Counted from the stretch's first letter, positions 8,213 through 16,797 are shown. The stretch is 64,000 nt of DNA from SAR86 cluster bacterium SAR86B (GCA_905182885.1 CAJJCW010000003.1:1-64000); one strand, 5' to 3'. Program-made: numbers and translations. Notes: generated by a model not told the origin, from the letters alone.

Positions 8213-9298
8213 ATGGATAGTTTTTTAGTTTTAGTTGCGGATGTTTGGAATACTGGATTTTTAGGAATTAACCTAGGATCATTAATTGCTGCGCTATCTA
8301 CTATTCTTTTAGCCTTCTTGCTAAGAGGCTTTATTATCTCAGTTATCATCGGATATCTAACCAGGCTAGCAGAAAAAACAGAATCAAAAATAGATGATGA
8401 AATACTTAATGCTTTAAGAAGACCTATTGGTTTAATACCTGTTACTGTTGCTCTTTATCTATGTACCTTAATAATTCCAATATCTGGAATGGTCGGTGAT
8501 ATAGCAACCAATATAGTTAAAGCTTTTGTTGTATTTACTATTTTCAGCGCATTAGCAAATAGTATTAAGCCTATTTTTGCTGCGCTATCTACACAATCTT
8601 GGCTAACAGCTTCTATGCAAATGTGGTTAGAAAGAGCTTCTGGATTTATAGTATGGGTAATTGGTGTCGCTGTTATCCTGGATATTTTTGGCATTCAGAT
8701 AGGTCCATTAGTGGCTGGTCTGGGACTTTTCTCTGTTGCTGTTGCTCTTGGAGCACAAGACTTTTTTAAAAATCTTATAGCGGGAATTCTAATTATTGGA
8801 GAGCATAGATTTCAACCAGGAGATAGAATTGAAGTGGCTGGGGAGCTTCATGGAATAGTTGAAATAATTGGTTTTAGGTCTACTGTGATAAGAACTTTTG
8901 ATACTGCCCCAATGGCAATACCAAATAAAGACCTATCTGATGTAAAAGTTATTAATCATGGGCAAATGATCAATAGACGAATTAACTGGAAAATAAATCT
9001 TGTCTACTCAACACCTGTGGAACAGCTTGAGTCAATTCGTACAGATATTAAAAAGTATATTTTAGATAGCAATGATTTCTCGTCTGATACTAATCTTGAT
9101 CCTGTTGTAAGAGTTGTTGAGCTCGGAGCTAGCTCTATTGATCTTCTGATTGTTGCATATTCAGATCCAATGGGTTTTGCAGATTACAACGAGGTTAAGG
9201 AAAATTTAGTTTTTAATATAATGAAGATAGTTAAAGCGAACGGTTCTGATTTTGCTTTCCCTTCATCATCTCTATATGTTGAGAGCATGCCTGAGTAG
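8213..9298 (+). CDS. Small-conductance mechanosensitive channel, MscS family
   Basis: Inner-membrane tension-gated channel of 361 residues that releases solutes on hypo-osmotic shock. Three to four N-terminal helices lead to the pore helix ALGAQDFFKNLIAGILII, followed by the family signature HRFQPGDRIEV and a beta domain (IVEIIGFRSTVIRTFD, then AMAIPNKDLSDVKVINH). The C-terminal alpha/beta domain ends in a short tail. Length fits mid-size MscS homologues with an extra N-terminal helix pair. Preceded by a weak purine-rich site (AAGAG) and closely followed by the SLC13-type transporter gene. Confidence 0.9.
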   Translation: MDSFLVLVADVWNTGFLGINLGSLIAALSTILLAFLLRGFIISVIIGYLTRLAEKTESKIDDEILNALRRPIGLIPVTVALYLCTLIIPISGMVGDIATNIVKAFVVFTIFSALANSIKPIFAALSTQSWLTASMQMWLERASGFIVWVIGVAVILDIFGIQIGPLVAGLGLFSVAVALGAQDFFKNLIAGILIIGEHRFQPGDRIEVAGELHGIVEIIGFRSTVIRTFDTAPMAIPNKDLSDVKVINHGQMINRRINWKINLVYSTPVEQLESIRTDIKKYILDSNDFSSDTNLDPVVRVVELGASSIDLLIVAYSDPMGFADYNEVKENLVFNIMKIVKANGSDFAFPSSSLYVESMPE

Positions 9299-9316
9299 CA
9301 ATTTTGAATCTTTGAT

Positions 9317-11084
9317 ATGAGTGATCAATTAATTCTTTCGCTAACAATAGTTTCCCTTCTAGGTTTTTTTATATGGGGAAAATTTAGATACGACGCCATT
9401 GCAGCGGGTGCTCTCGTAGTTCTTATAATCCTTGACGTTATTCCAGCAAATGAAGCCTTTAATGGTTTTGCGCATCCGGCGGTTATTACTGTTGCCTTGG
9501 TTCTGATAATTAGCCAGGGACTTAAAAATTCTGGGTTAACTGGTTTAGTTGGAAAGATTATTGGTGGTAAGACTTTTACTCAATCCCAATTTCTAATAAG
9601 TTTATTGCTAATTGCTGCCTTGCTATCTTCTTTCATTAATAACATTGGTGCTCTGGCAATTCTTCTTCCAATAACTTTGAATATATGTCAAAAGATGGAT
9701 TGGCACCCTTCTAAGTTTTTAATGCCTTTAGCGTTTGCTTGTATTTTAGGAGGCATGAATACCACAATAGGAACTCCTCCAAATATTATTATTTCAGAAT
9801 ATAAATCAACAATCTCATCTAGTGGGTTTAATTTTTTTGATTTCTCATATGTTGGGTTATCCATAACTTTATTAAGTATCTTATTTATAGCTACTATTGG
9901 AAATAAATTAATTCATTTAAGAGAAAACTCTAACTCAGGTTCAAGTCTTATCAACCTTAAGGGATATTTATTCGAAGTATTAGTTAATGAATCTAGCATC
10001 AGCTATAGGAATGACGCTGTCTGCATTTAAAAAAGAGGCAGGCGAGGATACTGAGGTTCTTGGGATTGTTAATGATGAGGGCGGGGTTAAAAAAGTTAAA
10101 AACAATACGCGTATCAAGGAAGGTCAGATATTGGTTATCAAAACTCCTCCTGATGATTTAGGTCCTATGTTAGACAGATTCGGATTCTCTATTCCAAAAG
10201 AGCTTCATTACTTTGAGGACGATGACTTGGAAGAAATGGAGGCAATGATTGCACCAGGATCAAGGTTGATAGGAAGAAAGTATGAATTTTTTCTAAAACT
10301 AGCATACGAAGAGCTTAATCTTTTAGGGTTATGGAGAAAAGGATCTAAGTACAGGACCAGACTTACAAGAGAGACTTTTAGAGCTGGTGATGTCTTGTTG
10401 CTTGGTATAAGAGATCTTGATGAGGAAGACGTAACAAACAAGATCAAGCATCTAGGGTTAATGCCTCTTAGACAAAGAGAGCTTCAAACTATACCAAGTA
10501 GAAGTAGGTTATTAAAAGGTTTAGTATTCTTCTCGATTTCCGTTGGTTTGGTAGCCTTAAACTTTCTTCCAACAGTTGCAGCCTTCTTACTCTGCGTTCT
10601 TGGCTTTGCAAGAATAAGAATTATTGACAGTAATTTTTATAGGGATATTGATTGGCCAATAATTATTATGTTGGCAGCTATGATACCTATTGGCACTGCC
10701 CTTCAATCAACTGGATTATCAGATATTATTTCCTCAACTATCTCATATTATGCAGCTGATCTAAGCCTCTTCTGGCTTTTACTGTTAATACTGGTAGTTA
10801 CAATGGCAACAACTGATATTATCAATAACGCTGCTACAGCTGTCATCATGGCTCCTATCTCAGCTGGGATAGCTATTGAACTTGGTTATGCTATTGAGCC
10901 ATTCCTAATGGTCGTTGCTGTTGGAGCAAGTTGTGCTTTTTTAACGCCAATTGGACATCAGTGCAATACCGTTATTATGGGGCCAGGTAACTATAAATTT
11001 ACAGACTACTGGAGGCTGGGCCTTCCTTTAGATATATTAATAATTGCAGTATCTATACCTATGATTCTATTTGTTTGGACTTAA
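9317..11084 (+). pseudogene. SLC13/DASS-type permease with central TrkA-C domains, interrupted by a +1 frameshift
   Basis: Sodium-coupled anion permease (dicarboxylate or sulfate type) of about 589 residues, in two frames. The first frame (9317-10030) has helices and the motif SFINNIGALAILLPI with GTPPNIIISEY. The second (from about 9990) begins inside a TrkA-C (RCK_C) domain at AIGMTLSAF, has a second such domain (GRKYEFFLKLAYEEL region), then the second transport repeat with TDIINNAATAVIMAPI and GHQCNTVIMGPG. Removing one base near AGCATCAGC (about 9998-10006) would join VNESS to SAIGMTLSAF. Substrate cannot be told from the sequence. Confidence 0.8.
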
Positions 11085-11087
11085 TTA

Positions 11088-11372
11088 ATGAAATTTCCTT
11101 TAATGCAAGAGGATGAGACTCTTGATGAGTACCTCAAGCAGATAAAAAAAATCTGTATTCAGATGCATGATAAAAAACATAATCTTAAAGAATATAATAA
11201 TCAAAAAACAGTAGCTTTTGTTACATTTGCAGACGGCGTCAGGTTCTCAGAGCAACCTCATTACAAAATATATTCTCTTATAGAAGACTATCTTTTTATT
11301 AAAGATGATTTAAAAGTAGCTACCACTACTGTGGCATTAATATTTAATGAGGTAATGAAGAATAATGGATGA
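11088..11372 (+). CDS. Hypothetical protein, 94 residues
   Basis: Unrecognised soluble protein. It starts three bases after the permease stop (TTAATTAATG), suggesting co-transcription. The sequence is polar and charged in the first half (EDETLDEYLKQIKKICIQ, KKHNLKEYNN) with more hydrophobic strands in the second (TVAFVTFADGVRF, VATTTVALIFNEV). It overlaps the next small gene by eight bases. No motif suggests a function. The overlap, intact frame and consistent composition support it as a real gene. Confidence 0.5.
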   Translation: MKFPLMQEDETLDEYLKQIKKICIQMHDKKHNLKEYNNQKTVAFVTFADGVRFSEQPHYKIYSLIEDYLFIKDDLKVATTTVALIFNEVMKNNG

Positions 11373-11550
11373 GCAATACAAAAGACCTAATCGGTTAACT
11401 GGAAAGCCTTTTGAAGAAGGCTTCGAGGATGAGGATGGCAGGGTCTTCTTTAAATACCTTAATAAACACGGTAATGATGGCTATTACCTTGAGGAATGGA
11501 AAAGAGATATGAAGGCATATCTTTTAAAAAAAGAAGCTAGCGGGTCTTAG
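11365..11550 (+). CDS. Hypothetical protein, 61 residues
   Basis: Unrecognised small, highly charged protein. The middle is rich in Asp, Glu and aromatic residues (GFEDEDGRVFFKYLNKHG, GYYLEEWKRDMKAYL). The ATG lies inside the end of the preceding gene (GAAGAATAATGGATGAG) in another frame, so translation is probably coupled. Its stop overlaps the stop region of the convergent serine hydrolase by four bases. No family recognised. Confidence 0.45.
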   Translation: MDEQYKRPNRLTGKPFEEGFEDEDGRVFFKYLNKHGNDGYYLEEWKRDMKAYLLKKEASGS

Positions 11551-12743
11551 TCTCTGCTTAAATCGGCTATCGCGTCGACAACTTCTTGATACTTCTCATA
11601 AAATTCCTTCGAAGTTCCACTATCATCAGTTATTGGAGTGTTTACATCGGAACCTTCGCGAATCAATCCTAAATCCAAGAGTAACCTAGCAGCAGTAACA
11701 GCTGGGGCAACACCCGCCCATCTAAAGAAGTTCAAGGGTCCCCATTTTTGAATATCGCCATTATCCTTCTCACTATATTTAGTAATTCTTGTAACAACCA
11801 CATCATTATCTCTATCTACAAATGTATACTGACCAAATTTACCACTAGTATTAAAAATCTTACTTTCGTCATCGTACTTAGAAACCCACCAATGAAGGGA
11901 GTAATATCTTTTATAGTCACTAAACCTGCTTGGTGTTTCCCAGACAGTTTGGAATGTTTCATTGATAAAGCCTTCGGGAATAATTTGACTGCCTTCCCAA
12001 TTTCCATTTCTTGCAAATAAAAGTCCAATCTTAGAATAATCTCTTGGGGTCATATCAACACAGCAATAAGTTAGCACTGCACCCATTTCGTCTTTCCAGA
12101 GCTTATAGTTACTTGCGCCAATTGGATCTAAAATTCTCTCTACTAATAGCTTATCTGCTTTGATGCCTGTAACAACATAAAGTATGTCGCCAATAATCAT
12201 GGAATTAACATTATTATATTCAAATTTTAAGCCTGCTTCTTTTTCTACTCCAACATTCTTAGCGTAATCTAGATGGCTTTTTTGAAAGAACATTTTTTCA
12301 TGCTCGTGGCTGGGAAAATCAAGACCGCTGGACATATTTAATAGGTCTCTAATTGTTATCTTAGACCTTTCATCCTTATAGTATTCAAGGTACTTACTTG
12401 CCGGATCATCTAGACTTCCGATCTCTCCTCTTTGAATTGAAATGCCGACTAAAGCTGCATAATAACTTTTTGCCATAGACCAAGAGGTCCCATGAGAATT
12501 TAGCGTATAACCTTCAGCATATTTTTCGCCAATTATTATTCCGTTCTTGATAACAACTACTCCTTGAGTTGAGCTATCTGAAAAAGATAAATCCATAATC
12601 TTTTTTATTTTTTTTAATTCAATACCCTGGCTTTCAGGTGATGACTTCTCCCAATCAGCATCAGGATAATATTCACCTTCTGCATCGACTATTGGCGATA
12701 AAATAAATAAGGAAGATAAAAAATAGGTAAGAGGTAATTTCAT
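11547..12743 (-). CDS. Exported serine hydrolase, beta-lactamase class C family
   Basis: Penicillin-binding-protein-like serine hydrolase of 398 residues, exported by a signal peptide (1-21, ending PIVDAEG). The catalytic SxxK is SMAK (Ser 89, Lys 92), and the Y-x-N motif is YNN (176-178). The third motif is not a canonical K-T-G: the region HWWVSKYDD...FNTSGKFGQ near 300-320 ends instead in TSGKFGQ. This points to an esterase or peptidase of the EstB / 6-aminohexanoate hydrolase type rather than a true beta-lactamase; resistance should not be inferred. Start ATG 12743; its 176-bp upstream region is shared with a divergent promoter. Confidence 0.85.
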   Translation of the reverse strand: MKLPLTYFLSSLFILSPIVDAEGEYYPDADWEKSSPESQGIELKKIKKIMDLSFSDSSTQGVVVIKNGIIIGEKYAEGYTLNSHGTSWSMAKSYYAALVGISIQRGEIGSLDDPASKYLEYYKDERSKITIRDLLNMSSGLDFPSHEHEKMFFQKSHLDYAKNVGVEKEAGLKFEYNNVNSMIIGDILYVVTGIKADKLLVERILDPIGASNYKLWKDEMGAVLTYCCVDMTPRDYSKIGLLFARNGNWEGSQIIPEGFINETFQTVWETPSRFSDYKRYYSLHWWVSKYDDESKIFNTSGKFGQYTFVDRDNDVVVTRITKYSEKDNGDIQKWGPLNFFRWAGVAPAVTAARLLLDLGLIREGSDVNTPITDDSGTSKEFYEKYQEVVDAIADLSRD

Positions 12744-12858
12744 GTTTTTTATTAAAAAAAATAATTATTTACTTATATTAGTTAGTTATTTATCTAACGC
12801 AATCGTTTCCATACAAATTGATTCATTTTGTTGATAAAAACTATCATTATATAAATAA

Positions 12859-12886
12859 TTGATATCTAATTATAAATATATATAAT
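12859..12886 (+). promoter_or_regulatory. Strong sigma-70-like promoter for the small-protein/pseudoazurin cassette
   Basis: TTGATA (12859-12864), a 16-base spacer and TATAAT (12881-12886) lie 33 bases before the ATG at 12920. The stretch from spacer to -10 (TTATAAATATATATAAT) is identical over 17 bases to the promoter at 14025-14052. Confidence 0.7.
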
Positions 12887-12919
12887 GATCCCATCACAAC
12901 AGTTAATTTTGGAGCAAAA

Positions 12920-13102
12920 ATGAATAATAACGTAAGAGAAGCAACACCTGAAGAGGCAATCGAATGGAATAATAACGACTATTTCATAGGAATGAAATTT
13001 GATCCATTAGTTATGTTTGTCGTAATACCAGCGCTTATTCAAATAATTGTTCTTGCAACCATGCTTGGATCTATGGCATTGACTGGATTATTTTTTGGTT
13101 AG
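12920..13102 (+). CDS. Small single-helix membrane protein (60 residues)
   Basis: Unrecognised. A polar N-terminal half (NNNVREATPEEAIEWNNND) precedes a hydrophobic helix from about residue 30 to 58 (FVVIPALIQIIVLATMLGS), ending in Gly. A GGAG site lies ten bases before the ATG, and a near-consensus promoter lies at 12859-12886. It is the first of three overlapping genes leading into pseudoazurin, so it may be a small subunit linked to copper-protein electron transfer at the membrane. That role is inference from context only. Confidence 0.6.
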   Translation: MNNNVREATPEEAIEWNNNDYFIGMKFDPLVMFVVIPALIQIIVLATMLGSMALTGLFFG

Positions 13103-13250
13103 AACTTTAAAACTTTTAATTGGGGTTGGGGAAGCTGAATCTAGCTTCAAGCCCTCTCCTTTTAGAATTTTAGGCGTAGCTATTGTTTTAGGCTTTTGCT
13201 TTCTTGGCATAGTAACTTTTTTAATTATCTTTACAGGAACTTTTTTATGA
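13095..13250 (+). CDS. Overlooked small membrane protein (51 residues) between the 60-residue protein and pseudoazurin
   Basis: An open frame starting at TTG 13095, inside the end of the preceding gene, and ending at TGA 13248-13250, which overlaps the pseudoazurin ATG (ATGA). The product has a basic N terminus (LVRTLKLLIGVGEAESSFKP) and one hydrophobic helix (ILGVAIVLGFCFLGIVTF, then LIIFTGTFL). Double overlap with both neighbours and a clean membrane helix argue for a translationally coupled gene. There is no ATG in the frame, so the exact start is uncertain. No family recognised. Confidence 0.5.
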   Translation: MVRTLKLLIGVGEAESSFKPSPFRILGVAIVLGFCFLGIVTFLIIFTGTFL

Positions 13251-13681
13251 ATAAATTTTTATTGGCACTTTTAGTATTTAACATCAATGTAATGGCAATT
13301 TCTCACGAAGTCAGGATGCTTAACCAAGGTGAAGAAGGATATATGGTATTTGAGCCAGCTGTTCTTGAAATTGCTGTTGGTGACACTGTTACATTTAAAG
13401 CAACTGATGCAGCTCATAATTCAGCATCTATTTCTGGGATGATTCCAGAAGGCGCTAAAGCATGGAGTGGGGACTTGAGTAAGGATATTATAGTTACTTT
13501 CGATACTCCTGGTGTTTATGGCTATCAATGCACACCGCATTCTATGATGGCTATGGTCGGATTAATAAAGGTAGGCGATGAAGCTACCAACATTGAGCAG
13601 ATTAAATCTGTGGCAGAGACTTTGAAACCTTCGTTCGTTATGAATAAAGGCAGATTTGATACTTATATCAGCAAACTATAA
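13247..13681 (+). CDS. Pseudoazurin-like blue copper protein
   Basis: Periplasmic type-1 copper electron carrier, 144 residues. I start at ATG 13247, which gives a signal peptide (MNKFLLALLVFNINVMA) and an ATGA overlap with the preceding frame; a longer frame from 13196 has no signal-like N terminus. Copper ligands fit pseudoazurin spacing: His 57 in DAAHNS, Cys 95 and His 98 in YQCTPH, and Met 103 in SMMAMVG. The C-terminal helical tail (EQIKSVAETLKPSF) is also typical. Redox partners are not encoded nearby; the two tiny membrane proteins upstream are candidates. A terminator follows at 13759. Confidence 0.9.
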   Translation: MNKFLLALLVFNINVMAISHEVRMLNQGEEGYMVFEPAVLEIAVGDTVTFKATDAAHNSASISGMIPEGAKAWSGDLSKDIIVTFDTPGVYGYQCTPHSMMAMVGLIKVGDEATNIEQIKSVAETLKPSFVMNKGRFDTYISKL

Positions 13682-13758
13682 GAATATTCTTCTTAGATCT
13701 AAGGCTCAATACCAGCGGTAAGGAGTCTTAGAAAACCTTTCAAAATATTTCTTAAGTT

Positions 13759-13785
13759 AGCGCAGAGTCTTTCTGCGCTATTTTT
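13759..13785 (+). terminator. Rho-independent terminator downstream of pseudoazurin
   Basis: An 8-bp perfect stem AGCGCAGA / TCTGCGCT (13759-13766 with 13772-13779), loop GTCTT, then ATTTTT. Confidence 0.8.
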
Positions 13786-13826
13786 CCATACTAATGCTTA
13801 AACCCTAGCTTGTGCTTTAAATAAAG

Positions 13827-13905
13827 TGGTAGACCCGAATGGACTCGAACCATCGACCTCCGCAATGTCAATGCGGCGCTCTAACCAAAACTGAGCTACG
13901 GGTCT
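13827..13905 (-). tRNA. tRNA-Val (anticodon GAC)
   Basis: Read on the minus strand from 13905 to 13827, CCA included. The 7-bp acceptor stem AGACCCG / CGGGTCT, D stem GCTC/GAGC, anticodon stem CCGCA/TGCGG with loop TTGACAT (anticodon GAC), and T arm GATGG-TTCGAGT-CCATT all form. GAC reads Val codon GUC; this is not tRNA-Asp (GTC). The D loop, AGTTTTGGTTA, has four T residues before the GG, one more than the usual maximum. Confidence 0.93.
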
Positions 13906-13919
13906 ATAAAAGAAAAAGT

Positions 13920-13925
13920 ATTATA
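13920..13925 (-). promoter_or_regulatory. -10 element of the tRNA-Val gene
   Basis: A perfect TATAAT on the minus strand, with its inner edge 14 bases before the first base of the tRNA. No convincing -35 is visible. Confidence 0.5.
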
Positions 13926-14024
13926 CAGAATTTTTAATAGATGGTGATATCCAATAATCAAGTCCAAAAAAATTTATACGTGCAATAAAGTCAAAAAGTA
14001 ACTAAAAAAGTATTATAAAGGGTA

Positions 14025-14052
14025 TTGATAATACTTTATAAATATATATAAT
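14025..14052 (+). promoter_or_regulatory. Strong sigma-70-like promoter of a candidate small RNA
   Basis: TTGATA (14025-14030), 16-base spacer and TATAAT (14047-14052). No coding sequence follows in this direction before the hairpin terminator about 50 bases on. Shares a 17-base identical spacer/-10 block with 12859-12886. Confidence 0.65.
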
Positions 14053-14058
14053 AGTGTT

Positions 14059-14131
14059 TCAGTCAGCTTCTTCTCCCCCCTATTTGATTTTGCTGACTAC
14101 TAAAATGGAGAGCCTAGGCTCTCCATTTTTC
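14059..14131 (+). ncRNA. Candidate small regulatory RNA with a C-rich loop
   Basis: A predicted RNA of about 73 nt. A 7-bp stem AGTCAGC (14061-14067) / GCTGACT (14092-14098) carries a 24-base loop containing TTCTTCTCCCCCC. A perfect GC-rich palindrome (14102-14129) followed by TTTTTCTTTT ends it. The near-consensus promoter at 14025-14052 would start it at about 14059. C-rich loops of known bacterial sRNAs pair with G-rich ribosome sites; TTCTCCCC here is the exact complement of GGGGAGAA in the glpK leader. No family recognised. The first base is inferred from promoter spacing. Confidence 0.55.
14102..14130. terminator. Palindromic, probably bidirectional terminator
   Basis: A perfect 28-base palindrome centred on CCTAGG. 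It is followed by T5 on the plus strand (end of the candidate sRNA) and by T4 on the minus strand, four bases downstream of the exonuclease I stop. Confidence 0.8.
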
Positions 14132-14133
14132 TT

Positions 14134-15540
14134 TTACACCCTCTTCATTGATCGAATTTTTTGCCTTGTAGCTTTGAGAATAGTCTGCTCTTCATCACCA
14201 TCCATTTCATCTAGTAATTTATCAATCTCGGCCAAAGATTTATCAACAGAACCCCATAAGCCATCGGTATCAGACCTTTCATCTATCAAGTCCTGGTATC
14301 TCGCAGAAACATCCTCTGGAACTTCACTTGGATATTGATAGCAAATAATTCTTTCCGCAAATAATCTCAATCTGTCATCGCTAAAATTTCTAGAAATCTT
14401 AATCAAATGGGCTGGATCATCTGTTATGTGAAATTCCTGCATCAGATCCTTATCTCTATTCGATGGAAAGCCCCCGGAATAGATAGTTCCTTCAATGAAC
14501 TCAGATTCAGGAAAATCCATCATCCTATCTTCCATAGCTTGAGAGACTTTTGATTGGAAATCTTTATTCGATCGAACTATATCAGCTCTTCTTTGGAGCT
14601 CAGAGAATTCCATATCAAAAGCATCGGGATTAGTAAGAAGCTTATGAGAACAAATTGGGATAGTTTTGTTAATTTTATATTTCTTTAAAGGCCCGTCTCT
14701 GCCCTTTGCTTTAACTAATTTATTAATTTCAGTGAAATCTAGATCTAAAATATCATCAGGGTCATAGCTTAGATCATAAAATACTATCTCATTTGGTCTA
14801 CTAGCATCTCCTCCACACATGACAACAGGGTATCTAAAAGTATGTCTTCTATGAATCTCTCCAAGTGCCAAAAAATCGTCAGAGTAAAGAAGATTCTTAA
14901 CCCCGGGCTTTGTAGAAATATCTATAAATGATTGGAATAGTTCAGGAAGTTTTTCATTGATAATCTTACACATCTCAATCATAAGATTACAGTCAGCAAT
15001 TGCATCATGCGCATCTCCCGCATCGATACCGTGCTCAAGAGCTAGATGTTCTAGCTTGTAACTAATACCGGGCCCTCCTTCAAAAAGAGGCATGGGAATC
15101 TCATCTGAAAAAAATGCAGCAATGTTGTGAATCATTAGCATTAAATCCAATCTTCCATTTCCGTTAGTATTGGTCGTATATGGTTCTAATAAATTCCAGA
15201 AAAACTGTCTTCGGACTAACTCCTCATCAAAAGCATGTCCATTATAAGAAACAAAAATTGCAGGATTTTTTGCAGACCATTGCTTCCACTGCATCTGCAG
15301 GTCTTTCATCATTTGATAATGGGAAACGTTTGAATTAAAAAGATCTATCTTTTTATTTGTCAGCATTGCTCTGGGCGCTGGAATAACCCAAGGCAATGGA
15401 GCACAGCTAATATTCTGCTCTCCTAAAGCATTAAGATTTCCATCAGTAAGAACCGATCCACATTGAAGAATCTGACTGAAATCTCTCTGTATTCCAGTCG
15501 TTTCAGTATCGTAGAATATTAATTTATTATCGTTTGACAC
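14134..15540 (-). CDS. sbcB: Exodeoxyribonuclease I (SbcB family)
   Basis: Processive 3'-5' exonuclease on single-stranded DNA, acting in recombination and mismatch repair; 468 residues, close to the E. coli enzyme. The DEDDh exonuclease domain begins at once with FYDTETTG (first Asp and Glu), continues with SYNGHAFDEELVRRQ (second Asp) and ends with DAHDAIADC (His and last Asp, about 180-190). The C-terminal SH3-like and helical ExoI domains follow (YPVVMCGGDASRPNEIVFYD; LFAERIICYQYP). The start is GTG at 15540. Ten bases separate it from the upstream acyl-CoA dehydrogenase gene on the same strand. It ends at a strong hairpin. Confidence 0.87.
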   Translation of the reverse strand: MSNDNKLIFYDTETTGIQRDFSQILQCGSVLTDGNLNALGEQNISCAPLPWVIPAPRAMLTNKKIDLFNSNVSHYQMMKDLQMQWKQWSAKNPAIFVSYNGHAFDEELVRRQFFWNLLEPYTTNTNGNGRLDLMLMIHNIAAFFSDEIPMPLFEGGPGISYKLEHLALEHGIDAGDAHDAIADCNLMIEMCKIINEKLPELFQSFIDISTKPGVKNLLYSDDFLALGEIHRRHTFRYPVVMCGGDASRPNEIVFYDLSYDPDDILDLDFTEINKLVKAKGRDGPLKKYKINKTIPICSHKLLTNPDAFDMEFSELQRRADIVRSNKDFQSKVSQAMEDRMMDFPESEFIEGTIYSGGFPSNRDKDLMQEFHITDDPAHLIKISRNFSDDRLRLFAERIICYQYPSEVPEDVSARYQDLIDERSDTDGLWGSVDKSLAEIDKLLDEMDGDEEQTILKATRQKIRSMKRV

Positions 15541-15549
15541 CTATGTAAT

Positions 15550-16797
15550 TTAACTTCTAGCGATATGAGAAGATTCTACTGAAGAGTCTTTGACCATATA
15601 TTTTCCAAGCTCATGTCTTGCAACAGCTCTTCTGTGAACTTCATCTGGGCCATCAGCTAATCTAAGAGTTCTCATGTGAGCATACATCTGGGCAAGTGGA
15701 TATACCTGTGAAACTCCAGCTCCACCGTGCATTTGAATAGCTCTATCAATAACATCGCAGCAAACATTTGGAGCTACGACCTTGATTTGTGCAATTTCAC
15801 TAGCAGCAACTTTATTACCTACTGTATCCATCATATGGGCGGCTTTTAAAGTTAACAGCCTTGCTTGATCAATTTCAATTCTTGAATTTGCAATAATATC
15901 CATGTTTCCACCAAGTTGAATTATTGGTTTTCCAAAAGCAGTTTTTTGCATCCCATGTTTACACATCATTTCAAGAACTCTCTCTGCAAGCCCAATTGCT
16001 CTCATGCAATGATGAATTCTTCCAGGTCCTAATCTACCCTGAGCAATCTCAAATCCCCTGCCCTCACCCAATAAAAGATTTTCTTTTGGAACTCTTACAT
16101 TTGTAAATTTAATATGTCCATGTCCATGAGGCGCATCGTCATATCCAAACACATGCATCATTTTTTGTATTTCTATACCTTCAGCATCCATTGGTACTAA
16201 AATCTGAGACTGACGTTGATGTCTACCATTATCAGGATTTGTTACGCACATAAAAATTAAGATTTTACATCTTGGATCTCCAGCACCTGAAGTCCACCAT
16301 TTTTCGCCGTTGATAACATACTCATCACCATCAAGCACAGCTGAAGAAGCAATATTAGTAGCATCTGAAGAAGCTACGCCTGGTTCAGTCATTGCAAATG
16401 CTGAACGAATATCTCCATTTAATAATGGCTTAAGATACATTTCTTTATGCTCTTCGTTTCCATATCTTTCTAAAACTTCCATATTCCCTGTATCAGGTGC
16501 AGAGCAATTAAATACTTCGGATGCTATTCCATAGGCACCCATTATTTCTGCTAAGTGAGCATACTCAAAGTTAGTCAGGCCAGCTCCATTTTTACTTTCG
16601 GGTAAAAATAAATTCCACAAACCAGCTATTTTAGCTTTTGCTTTCATTTCCTCCATGATTGGAGGAATTGTCCATGTGCCATTCTCATCTTTTGATTGCT
16701 CATGATATAAATCTTCATTATGAGCAACTTCTTTTTGAATAAAGTCTTTAACTCTATCTATTAAATCTTGTGCGACCGGTCTTACTTCAGCTATCAT
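15550..16797 (-). CDS. Acyl-CoA dehydrogenase (ACAD10/11-like)
   Basis: FAD-dependent enzyme of 415 residues that introduces the alpha-beta double bond in acyl-CoA. Recognisable parts are [17 protein letters not shown] (flavin/substrate loop), [31 protein letters not shown], and the C-terminal [22 protein letters not shown] followed by [16 protein letters not shown]. The His-Gly-Gly and Asp-Gly-Pro-Asp-Glu patterns match the group related to ACAD10/11 and bacterial FadE-like enzymes. Start ATG 16797, preceded by GGGAGAG. It is divergent from a LysR regulator across a 151-bp gap, suggesting the regulator controls it. Confidence 0.88.
   Translation of the reverse strand: MIAEVRPVAQDLIDRVKDFIQKEVAHNEDLYHEQSKDENGTWTIPPIMEEMKAKAKIAGLWNLFLPESKNGAGLTNFEYAHLAEIMGAYGIASEVFNCSAPDTGNMEVLERYGNEEHKEMYLKPLLNGDIRSAFAMTEPGVASSDATNIASSAVLDGDEYVINGEKWWTSGAGDPRCKILIFMCVTNPDNGRHQRQSQILVPMDAEGIEIQKMMHVFGYDDAPHGHGHIKFTNVRVPKENLLLGEGRGFEIAQGRLGPGRIHHCMRAIGLAERVLEMMCKHGMQKTAFGKPIIQLGGNMDIIANSRIEIDQARLLTLKAAHMMDTVGNKVAASEIAQIKVVAPNVCCDVIDRAIQMHGGAGVSQVYPLAQMYAHMRTLRLADGPDEVHRRAVARHELGKYMVKDSSVESSHIARS

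Noticed and set aside
13196-13246. Longer pseudoazurin N terminus from 13196
   Set aside because: The ATG at 13247 gives a proper signal peptide and an ATGA overlap; the upstream part has no signal character.
14054-14338. 94-codon plus-strand frame at the candidate sRNA
   Set aside because: It runs through the terminator and into the antisense of sbcB; composition is unlike a protein.
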